Below, in pieces: positions 12,606-22,925 of a stretch of DNA of 64,000 nucleotides (positions are counted from its first letter, which is position 1; each line of letters opens with the position of its first letter). The notes under the pieces are model-generated. The model saw only the letters and a program-made list of their open reading frames with translations. It made no database searches and was not told the DNA's origin. Source of the stretch: Prostheceraeus crozeri. Its lineage: Eukaryota; Platyhelminthes; Polycladida; Euryleptidae. Where the stretch lies: contig CAJQUW010005533.1 in the NCBI GenBank assembly GCA_907163375.1, positions 335,001 to 399,000 on the forward strand, given 5' to 3'. The position numbers and the translations under genes are program-made.

Positions 12606-14709
12606 AAGTCATGTTGAGCAATGCAAAATTGAAGAGTGCTACGCGTTCGGGACAACCGACGCGCCGCAAGTCTGGGCAGCGACGAAGAGTATGCGAAGAA
12701 CCGAAGAAATAAGGAAGTAAGGTCCTTCTTGCATAGTGATTTGAAGATTACGGTGACATTGCTTAGAATCTCTCTATATTTCCTGATGTGTTCACGCATG
12801 TTGAAAAAAAGCAAAAGTAAACTCTTCCTTTGTTATTTATATTTTTAAAAAAATTCAATTAAAAACCCGACGTTTCGTTCGCCAATGACTTAGTAACTTA
12901 GTCATTGGAACTTCTTGCCACTTTTGTTGCATATCCACATAATACACGGTATATTTTCATCTAGCTTTAAAGAATTCCATTAGACTATCATAGAAGCATA
13001 GAAGCGCACGGATTAAGCATGATGAGTTACTTGCAAGTGTTGGCAAGATAAAATGAAAAGAAGTCTATGTAAGTCCGTTTCAAATTCTTTGGCACTATTA
13101 CAATTTTCCCACTATTCTATACAATTTCCATTGAATTCTAGAAGATATGGTATGGACATTTATTATGAAAGATAAGAGACCATGCCTTCAAGATTTTTCA
13201 AGTTTTAACTGACTATCACACGACAATTTAGAACGCAAAGCAAATTATATTTCGTCTATGCTTTGACAAGAGCTTCAGAGCAACTTTTCAATTTTTCTAG
13301 CCTACTATAAACCCAATATCTGGATCCTAAAATAGCTTGATAGATCAAATATTCACTAACTAGAAAATGTTACTAGAGAGCTACGTTCACACTGGAAACA
13401 TTGAGGTAAATACCACTGATCACCGATTCCAATACATGTTCATACACACCGGGTGTCGCAAACCAATAAAGAAAGACAGAACCCTACTGGGAATGTCCGC
13501 TGAAGCTAACAGACAGAGTCAAATTTATTAATTTCTTCAAATCAAAAATAATTAGATAGCATTGGAACTGGGATAAGGGCTTCAACATTATACGAAAATT
13601 TCCTGCTTAAAATTTGGAGTGCATGCCAATCGACTTTTCCCCAAATTCAACTTTCACGAAAGAGAGCAAAAAATAATAACTAGATCGATACTGATACTGA
13701 ATGCTGGAAAACACGCAATAAAAAGTAAGCTTTGTATAAAGATTACAAGAATAGTCAAACTCAAAGTGACAAAGAAGAGTATGAAAAATGCAGCAAGTAT
13801 TGCAAGTCACTTATTAAACGTAAAAAAGAAAGTTTTAAAAGGATATGATTGATCAGTGTGAACCAATTAATAAGCAGGATAATCCCTGCCCACAAAAAGG
13901 GGTCAAGATCACAAATAAATAACTATAGACCGATTTCTTACCTTAGCTACATAGAGAAAATCATTTAAAAGACTATACACTCAAGATTATACAAGTATTA
14001 TCACTTGGATAAAATGAACTTTTTTACGACAATCAATTCGGTTTTAGAGAAAATCGCTGAGCTGAATTGTTCTTTCTATCTGAAAAGAATAAAATATACA
14101 AAGCAATAGCATTGCAATGATGATATCAACAGATTTCCAAATAGATTTTGAAGTAATAAGATACGATATACGCCTAAAAAGATGAGAACATTTGGGAGTA
14201 TGACAATGCATTCTAAATTGGCTTAAGTCATGCCTAAATCAAATAAGTCATCACACATTGGTAGATGGTGTTGCGTCCAAAACGCTTGCTCTGGGTCTCT
14301 AGCACATGAGACAGAGTCAGACTTTGAAAATGGGAGCTACTCTTCTTTGTAGCGTACAATTGGCTTGACTAATGCCATCAATCAAAATACTTTATCCTCC
14401 AATGAATGGAATAATGGATCCACTTCTGACATATTACCAGACAGTGTGGCATCCCAAACAGTCAGCAAGCAGAGATACATTGACTATCATGTTCACTAAA
14501 ACTACCTTGATACCGCCTGGGAAAGGTATTTGGAGACCCAACCACTTCGTCCCTATAGCTACGAATCATAGCGATATGTTTCCTGTCACTGTAGGTGATG
14601 ACGAAGTGGAGTTCAGATGTGACATGGGCGCCAACGTGGCGAGTGATGGTGGATCGATGGATGAAGAGCCTCTTGTAGACAGGCCTCAGGTAGACCCGTT
14701 TCTATTATG
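12606..14709. repeat. Array unit 7
   Basis: Like unit 6, but with the short ATTAGACTATC form near 12979, GCTGAATTG near 14061 and a private AAATAAGTC near 14241. The A-run near 12846 is longer. Confidence 0.95.
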
Positions 14710-16810
14710 AAGTCATGTTGAGCAATGCAAAATTGAAGAGTGCTACGCGTTCGGACAACCGACGCGCCGCAAGTCTGGGCAGCGACGAAGAGTATGCGAA
14801 GAACCGAAGAAATAAGGAAGTAAGGTCCTTCTTGCATAGTGATTTGAAGATTACGGTGACATTGCTTAGAATCTCTCTATATTTCCTGATGTGTTCACGC
14901 ATGTTGAAAAAAAGCAAAAGTAAACTCTTCCTTTGTTATTTATATTTTTAAAAAATTCAATTAAAAACCCGACGTTTCGTTCGCCAATGACTTAGTAACT
15001 TAGTCATTGGAACTTCTTGCCACTTTTGTTGCATATCCACATAATACACGGTATATTTTCATCTAGCTTTAAAGAATTCCATTAGACTATCATAGAAGCA
15101 TAGAAGCGCACGGATTAAGCATGATGAGTTACTTGCAAGTGTTGGCAAGATAAAATGAAAAGAAGTCTATGTAAGTCCGTTTCAAATTCTTTGGCACTAT
15201 TACAATTTTCCCACTATTCTATACAATTTCCATTGAATTCTAGAAGATATGGTATGGACATTTATTATGAAAGATAAGAGACCATGCCTTCAAGATTTTT
15301 CAAGTTTTAACTGACTATCACACGACAATTTAGAACGCAAAGCAAATTATATTTCGTCTATGCTTTGACAAGAGCTTCAGAGCAACTTTTCAATTTTTCT
15401 AGCCTACTATAAACCCAATATCTGGATCCTAAAATAGCTTGATAGATCAAATATTCACTAACTAGAAAAATGTTACTAGAGAGCTACGTCCACACTGAAA
15501 CATTGAGGTAAATACGACTGATCACCGATTCCAATACATGTTCATACACACCGGGTGTCGCAAACCAATAAAGAAAGACAGAACCCTACTGGGAATGTCC
15601 GCTGAAGCTAACAGACAGAGTCAAATTTATTAATTTCTTCAAATCAAAAATAATTAGATAGCATTGGTACTGGGATAAGGGCTTCAACATTATACGAAAA
15701 TTTCCTGCTTAAAATTTGGAGTGCATGCCAATCGACTTTTCCCCAAATTCAACTTTCACGAAAGAGAGCAAAAAATAATAACTAGATCGATACTGATACT
15801 GAATGCTGGAAAACACGCAATAAAAAGTAAGCTTTGTATAAAGATTACAAGAATAGTCAAACTCAAAGTGACAAAGAAGAGTATGACAAATACAGCAAGT
15901 ACTGCAAGTCACTTATTAAACGTAAAAAAGAAAGTTTTAGAAGGATATGATTGATCAGTGTGAACCAATTAATAAGCAGGATAATCCCTGCCCACAAAAA
16001 GGGTCAAGATCACAAATAAATAACTGTAGACCGATTTCTTACCTTAGCTACATAGAGAAAATCATTTAAAAGACTATACACTCAAGATTATACAAGTATT
16101 ATCACTTGGATAAAATGAACTTTTTCACGAGAATCAATTCGGTTTTAGAGAAAATCGCTGAGCTGAATTGTTCTTTCTATCTGAAAAGAATAAAATATAC
16201 AAAGCAATAGCATTGCAATGATGATATCAACAGATTTCCAAATAGATTTTGAAGAAATAAGATACGATATACGCCTAAAAAGATGAGAACATTTGGGAGT
16301 ATGACAATGCATTCTAAATTGGCTTAAGTCATGCCTAAATCAAAGAAGTCATCACACATTGGTAGATGGTGTTGCGTCCAAAACGCTTGCTCTGGGTCTC
16401 TAGCACATGAGACAGAGTCAGACTTTGAAAATGGGAGCTACTCTTCTTTGTAGCGTACAATTGGCTTGACTAATGCCATCAATCAAAATACTTTATCCTC
16501 CAATGAATGGAATAATGGATCCACTTCTGACATATTACCAGACAGTGTGGCATCCCAAACAGTCAGCAAGCAGAGATACATTGACTATCATGTTCACTAA
16601 AACTACCTTGATACCGCCTGGGAAAGGTATTTGGAGACCCAACCACTTCGTCCCTATAGCTACGAATCATAGCGATATGTTTCCTGTCACTGTAGGTGAT
16701 GACGAAGTGGAGTTCAGATGTGACATGGGCGCCAACGTGGCGAGTGATGGTGGATCGATGGATGAAGAGCCTCTTGTAGACAGGCCTCAGGTAGACCCGT
16801 TTCTATTATG
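14710..16810. repeat. Array unit 8 (variant type shared with unit 5)
   Basis: Shares the unit 5 haplotype (ATACGACTG, CATTGGTACTGG, AATACAGCAAG, TTTTAGAAGG, short AAAAAGGGTC) but has GCTGAATTG. One G is lost near 14753 (TTCGGACAACC), which shortens the overlapping minus-strand frame. One A is gained near 15465. Confidence 0.95.
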
Positions 16811-18910
16811 AAGTCATGTTGAGCAATGCAAAATTGAAGAGTGCTACGCGTTCGGGACAACCGACGCGCCGCAAGTCTGGGCAGCGACGAAGAGTATGCG
16901 AAGAACCGAAGAAATAAGGAAGTAAGGTCCTTCTTGCATAGTGATTTGAAGATTACGGTGACATTGCTTAGAATCTCTCTATATTTCCTGATGTGTTCAC
17001 GCATGTTGAAAAAAAGCAAAAGTAAACTCTTCCTTTGTTATTTATATTTTTAAAAAATTCAATTAAAAACCCGACGTTTCGTTCGCCAATGACTTAGTAA
17101 CTTAGTCATTGGAACTTCTTGCCACTTTTGTTGCATATCCACATAATACACGGTATATTTTCATCTAGCTTTAAAGAATTCCATTAGAACTATCATAGAA
17201 GCATAGAAGCGCACGGATTAAGCATGATGAGTTACTTGCAAGTGTTGGCAAGATAAAATGAAAAGAAGTCTATGTAAGTCCGTTTCAAATTCTTTGGCAC
17301 TATTACAATTTTCCCACTATTCTATACAATTTCCATTGAATTCTAGAAGATATGGTATGGACATTTATTATGAAAGATAAGAGACCATGCCTTCAAGATT
17401 TTTCAAGTTTTAACTGACTATCACACGACAATTTAGAACGCAAAGCAAATTATATTTCGTCTATGCTTTGACAAGAGCTTCAGAGCAACTTTTCAATTTT
17501 TCTAGCCTACTATAAACCCAATATCTGGATCCTAAAATAGCTTGATAGATCAAATATTCACTAACTAGAAAATGTTACTAGAGAGCTACGTTCACACTGG
17601 AAACATTGAGGTAAATACCACTGATCACCGATTCCAATACATGTTCATACACACCGGGTGTCGCAAACCAATAAAGAAAGACAGAACCCTACTGGGAATG
17701 TCCGCTGAAGCTAACAGAGTCAAATTTATTGATTTCTTCAAATCAAAAATAATTAGATAGCATTGGAACTGGGATAAGGGCTTCAACATTATACGAAAAT
17801 TTCCTGCTTAAAATTTGGAGTGCATGCCAATCGACTTTTCCCCAAATTCAACTTTCACGAAAGAGAGCAAAAAATAATAACTAGATCGATACTGATACTG
17901 AATGCTGGAAAACACGCAATAAAAAGTAAGCTTTGTATAAAGATTACAAGAATAGTCAAACTCAAAGTGACAAAGAAGAGTATGACAAATGCAGCAAGTA
18001 TTGCAAGTCACTTATTAAACGTAAAAAAGAAAGTTTTAAAAGGATATGATTGATCAGTGTGAACCAATTAATAAGCAGGATAATCCCTGCCCACAAAAAG
18101 GGGTCAAGATCACAAATAAATAACTATAGACCGATTTCTTACCTTAGCTACATAGAGAAAATCATTTAAAAGACTATACACTCAAGATTATACAAGTATT
18201 ATCACTTGGATAAAATGAACTTTTTTACGACAATCAATTCGGTTTTAGAGAAAATCGCTGAGCTGAATTGTTCTTTCTATCTGAAAAGAATAAAATATAC
18301 AAAGCAATAGCATTGCAATGATGATATCAACAGATTTCCAAATAGATTTTGAAGAAATAAGATACGATATACGCCTAAAAAGATGAGAACATTTGGGAGT
18401 ATGACAATGCATTCTAAATTGGCTTAAGTCATGCCTAAATCAAAGAAGTCATCACACATTGGTAGATGGTGTTGCGTCCAAAACGCTTGCTCTGGGTCTC
18501 TAGCACATGAGACAGAGTCAGACTTTGAAAATGGGAGCTACTCTTCTTTGTAGCGTACAATTGGCTTGACTAATGCCATCAATCAAAATACTTTATCCTC
18601 CAATGAATGGAATAATGGATCCACTTCTGACATATTACCAGACAGTGTGGCATCCCAAACAGTCAGCAAGCAGAGATACATTGACTATCATGTTCACTAA
18701 AACTACCTTGATACCGCCTGGGAAAGGTATTTGGAGACCCAACCACTTCGTCCCTATAGCTACGAATCATAGCGATATGTTTCCTGTCACTGTAGGTGAT
18801 GACGAAGTGGAGTTCAGATGTGACATGGGCGCCAACGTGGCGAGTGATGGTGGATCGATGGATGAAGAGCCTCTTGTAGACAGGCCTCAGGTAGACCCGT
18901 TTCTATTATG
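16811..18910. repeat. Array unit 9 (recombinant variant pattern)
   Basis: Has GAAACATTG/GATCACCG near 17600-17628, typical of units 6 and 7. It is then followed within ~100 bp by ACAGAG without the 4-bp insertion and TTGATTTC near 17714-17735, typical of units 1-4. GAAGAAATAAG near 18351 is typical of units 5, 8 and 10. This mixture is direct evidence of exchange between units. Confidence 0.95.
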
Positions 18911-21011
18911 AAGTCATGTTGAGCAATGCAAAATTGAAGAGTGCTACGCGTTCGGGACAACCGACGCGCCGCAAGTCTGGGCAGCGACGAAGAGTATGCG
19001 AAGAACCGAAGAAATAAGGAAGTAAGGTCCTTCTTGCATAGTGATTTGAAGATTACGGTGACATTGCTTAGAATCTCTCTATATTTCCTGATGTGTTCAC
19101 GCATGTTGAAAAAAAGCAAAAGTAAACTCTTCCTTTGTTATTTATATTTTTAAAAAATTCAATTAAAAACCCGACGTTTCGTTCGCCAATGACTTAGTAA
19201 CTTAGTCATTGGAACTTCTTGCCACTTTTGTTGCATATCCACATAATACACGGTATATTTTCATCTAGCTTTAAAGAATTCCATTAGACTATCATAGAAG
19301 CATAGAAGCGCACGGATTAAGCATGATGAGTTACTTGCAAGTGTTGGCAAGATAAAATGAAAAGAAGTCTATGTAAGTCCGTTTCAAATTCTTTGGCACT
19401 ATTACAATTTTCCCACTATTCTATACAATTTCCATTGAATTCTAGAAGATATGGTATGGACATTTATTATGAAAGATAAGAGACCATGCCTTCAAGATTT
19501 TTCAAGTTTTAACTGACTATCACACGACAATTTAGAACGCAAAGCAAATTATATTTCGTCTATGCTTTGACAAGAGCTTCAGAGCAACTTTTCAATTTTT
19601 CTAGCCTACTATAAACCCAATATCTGGATCCTAAAATAGCTTGATAGATCAAATATTCACTAACTAGAAAATGTTACTAGAGAGCTACGTCCACACTGAA
19701 ACATTGAGGTAAATACCACTGATCACCGATTCCAATACATGTTCATACACACCGGGTGTCGCAAACCAATAAAGAAAGACAGAACCCTACTGGGAATGTC
19801 CGCTGAAGCTAACAGACAGAGTCAAATTTATTAATTTCTTCAAATCAAAAATAATTAGATAGCATTGGAACTGGGATAAGGGCTTCAACATTATACGAAA
19901 ATTTCCTGCTTAAAATTTGGAGTGCATGCCAATCGACTTTTCCCCAAATTCAACTTTCACGAAAGAGAGCAAAAAATAATAACTAGATCGATACTGATAC
20001 TGAATGCTGGAAAACACGCAATAAAAAGTAAGCTTTGTATAAAGATTACAAGAATAGTCAAACTCAAAGTGACAAAGAAGAGTATGACAAATGCAGCAAG
20101 TATTGCAAGTCACTTATTAAACGTAAAAAAGAAAGTTTTAAAAGGATATGATTGATCAGTGTGAACCAATTAATAAGCAGGATAATCCCTGCCCACAAAA
20201 AGGGGTCAAGATCACAAATAAATAACTATAGACCGATTTCTTACCTTAGCTACATAGAGAAAATCATTTAAAAGACTATACACTCAAGATTATACAAGTA
20301 TTATCACTTGGATAAAATGAACTTTTTCACGAGAATCAATTCGGTTTTAGAGAAAATCGCTGAGCTGCATTGTTCTTTCTATCTGAAAAGAATAAAATAT
20401 ACAAAGCAATAGCATTGCAATGATGATATCAACAGATTTCCAAATAGATTTTGAAGAAATAAGATACGATATACGCCTAAAAAGATGAGAACATTTGGGA
20501 GTATGACAATGCATTCTAAATTGGCTTAAGTCATGCCTAAATCAAAGAAGTCATCACACATTGGTAGATGGTGTTGCGTCCAAAACGCTTGCTCTGGGTC
20601 TCTAGCACATGAGACAGAGTCAGACTTTGAAAATGGGAGCTACTCTTCTTTGTAGCGTGCAATTGGCTTGACTAATGCCATCAATCAAAATACTTTATCC
20701 TCCAATGAATGGAATAATGGATCCACTTCTGACATATTACCAGACAGTGTGGCATCCCAAACAGTCAGCAAGCAGAGATACATTGACTATCATGTTCACT
20801 AAAACTACCTTGATACCGCCTGGGAAAGGTATTTGGAGACCCAACCACTTCGCCCTATAGCTACGAATCATAGCGATATGTTTCCTGTCACTGTAGGTGA
20901 TGACGAAGTGGAGTTCAAATGTGACATGGGCGCCAACGTGGCGAGTGATGGTGGATCGATGGATGAAGAGCCTCTTGTAGACAGGCCTCAGGTAGACCCG
21001 TTTCTATTATG
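18911..21011. repeat. Array unit 10 (right edge unit)
   Basis: The last complete unit. It shares GTGCAA (near 20658) and TTCAAATG (near 20916) only with unit 1. A missing T near 20852 (TTCGCCC) cuts the 3' open frame to 61 codons (20675-20860). The other nine units keep at least 112 codons. Confidence 0.95.
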
Positions 21012-21115
21012 AAGTCATGTTGAGCAATGCAAAATCGAATAGTCGGACGCGCCGCAAGTCCGGGAAGCCACGAAGATTAAGCGAAGACCCGAAGAAATAA
21101 GGAAATTAATTAGAA
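21012..21115. repeat. Diverged partial array copy at the right boundary
   Basis: Homologous to the first ~110 bp of each unit (for example AAGTCATGTTGAGCAATGCA), but with a ~9-base deletion near 21043 and many substitutions. It is clearly more different from the units than they are from each other. It then continues without a break into RTE-like endonuclease sequence. It therefore looks like the single-copy parental context from which the array's start was copied. Confidence 0.85.
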
Positions 21116-22085
21116 TGGCAACGTTGAATGATGAGACAATGTCATGAAAGAGTGTGGAAGTGGTGGACTTCATGAGAATCGGAAAGTATAGTATTCTGTG
21201 TACGTGCAAGAGACAAAATGGAAGACTAACTGAGCAAGGATGCTTGGGGATGGGTTCAAACTTTTACGAGCTGGAGGCGATGGGAAGTCTGATGGTGTTG
21301 ATGTTGTTCTCGAGGGCGAGCTTGTGTATCGAACTGTGAGGTGGAACGGAAGGATTTTGATGGTTTTTTGATTGCTGATTGGCAAAAAGAAATTCTGCGT
21401 GATGTCGGCATACGCTCCACAGATTGAACCGAGTCAAAGAGAGAATTCAGATAGACCGAGTCAAAGAGAGAATTCAGATAGAAGGTGGAGGAAATGTTGC
21501 ACGTGGGGAAGAAAACGTAGTTCTATGTTTGACAGGTGATTTCAACGCACGCATTGGGAAGCAGATGTTGGGAGAAGAGAGTATCGTTGACAAGTTAGGA
21601 AGCGGAGAGAGAAATTCACAAGGGAAGGAATGGGTGCATTTGGTGGAACGAAACGGCTTGGTCATAGTGCAGACTTTTTCTTGAAGAGAGAAGCTCACGA
21701 GATGACATTCAGGAGTGGAGGACATAAGACGGAGATAGATTGGCTGGTCATGAAACAAAATCAGAAATGGAGGGTTAAAAACTGCAAGGTGATTGCTGGG
21801 AAACATGTAACCACTCAACACAAACCACAAGTATGGACGTTAAGGTACTCGGAGAGACCAGAAATGGAACGGCGAGGAGGAAGAATCATAAGATAGTGGA
21901 AATGCACAGGGAAGAAGGTGGATGAATTTGAAAGTTTAATCCAGAAAGCCTTTGATAACGTGAGTGAAAATCCAACGGAGATCGAGGAAGAGTGGAAAAT
22001 GTTCAAGGAAGCATTCATTGATGCCGCACAGGGGGTGGCAGGTAGAACAAACGGCAAGACTGGAGCCAAAAAGAAAGAGCAAAAT
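21116..22085 (+). pseudogene. RTE-like LINE, endonuclease domain and linker (3'-truncated, broken)
   Basis: The conceptual frames match the apurinic-like (EEP) endonuclease of RTE-type LINEs in order. MATLNDETMS...KSVEVVDFMR lies near 21116-21176, corresponding to the usual 'R(I/V)xTLNVGTMxGKS' start. LCLTGDFNARIG is near 21523, with the catalytic 'GDFNA' block. ERNSQGKEW (near 21607) is followed by TEIDWLVMKQNQKW (near 21731, the 'EIDW/Y' block) and a QHKPQV block near 21815. A linker at about 21918-22085 ends around GVAGRTNGKTGAKK. Stops and frame changes separate these blocks, and near 21430-21480 a ~27-base segment is tandemly duplicated (RVKERIQI twice). Sequence resembling RT does not follow, so the copy lacks its 3' half. 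That is unusual for LINEs, which normally lose the 5' end. Its N-terminal leader is the piece shared with the 2.1 kb array. Confidence 0.7.
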
Positions 22086-22867
22086 AATTTTTGCCACTTG
22101 TTTTCTCTATAAAATGATGATAATGGAATAACAGCATGAATATAAGCAACAAACAATGTTTTCCGCTATATGTCAGATTTCTTTTCATTCAAATTATATT
22201 CTTAATATTATCCCATTGTGAACGTTCAAGTCGCAAACTTGTAGATATCGGTATTGTAGATGGACTGTTCGTGTAGTGATGCTTGTAATCGCTTCAAAGT
22301 TTATTTACTTCTCGGTGGCGTCATACTTACCGTATTATTGAGTCCCTGTCTATCAAAAGATCTACCCCTGATCTATGTGTTCAAAAGTAATTTGTGATTG
22401 ATTTGGTTTTACCTTAGTGATATCCATAATGCTCTGTCAATTTTTTCTCTTTGTTTGCTTTTGTGTTTGTCCTTACTTCTATTTAACCAATAACTTCTTT
22501 TTTTTCTTTAGTATACCTTAACTTTATAGCTTTGTATTATAACTTTTTTTCAATTCTACAAATCTATAATCTTAGTGTTATATAATTTTGTATTTCTAGT
22601 ATTTACTTTGTTTCGACATCGTCCGTCCTTACTTAAATGGTACTACTTCAAATTTTTTCTTGGTCTAGATTCGGAGTCATTTTTATTTGTAGACATTAGC
22701 GTAGCCACAGTATTAAGCAGACATTTTTTCCATTATCTATTGTGCTGCTGTTTGTGATTTCTACAATGCCATTTTAGAATGTCTTCAGTCTTGTGTCATG
22801 TCATTGTCAGATAAGTGTCGGATAAGTGTTCGCTTCGTGATTCTATGTGTGCAATTCAGTCCAGCGT
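22086..22867. other. AT-rich stretch without a recognised gene
   Basis: T-rich on the plus strand, with only short open frames of low complexity. Its right border is the candidate Penelope-like terminus, so it could be that element's 3' untranslated region. I cannot show this from the sequence. Confidence 0.5.
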
Positions 22868-22925
22868 TTTGCCTGAATGAAAGCTGGCCGCAACATGTCG
22901 CGCGGTCAATAAACATGCACGTTTT
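22868..22925 (+). ncRNA. Hammerhead-ribozyme-like motif, possible PLE terminus
   Basis: CCTGAATGA (CUGANGA with one extra base) is followed by GCTGGCC and GCAACATGTC at 22872-22899, then GGTCAATAAACATG. The spacing and the CATGTC end resemble the cores in the two Penelope-like elements in this window (for example GAAACATGTC at 31990). The GAAA box reads GCAA, so activity is doubtful. No PLE coding sequence is visible next to it. Confidence 0.4.

Larger units (their letters stand above)
1..21011. repeat. Tandem array of ten ~2.1 kb units (macrosatellite)
   Basis: Ten head-to-tail copies begin (using the phase of position 1) at 1, 2101, 4203, 6302, 8401, 10502, 12606, 14710, 16811 and 18911. 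The lengths are 2100, 2102, 2099, 2099, 2101, 2104, 2104, 2101, 2100 and 2101 bp. By eye the copies differ only at scattered single bases and 1-4 base indels. The first unit is already complete at the window edge, so the array probably extends leftwards. The right end is a diverged partial copy at 21012-21115. Each unit contains, in order, a stretch homologous to the leader of the RTE-like LINE to its right, an AT-rich part, a degraded non-LTR reverse-transcriptase segment and a 112-codon open frame. Stops and frame breaks in the RT segment are shared by the units. This suggests amplification of an already dead chimera, not ten insertions. Confidence 0.97.

Noticed and set aside
1-21011. CRISPR-like or ribosomal DNA interpretation of the tandem array
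   Set aside because: The repeats are 2.1 kb with no spacers. No conserved rRNA sequence is visible, and the unit contains LINE-like coding debris.
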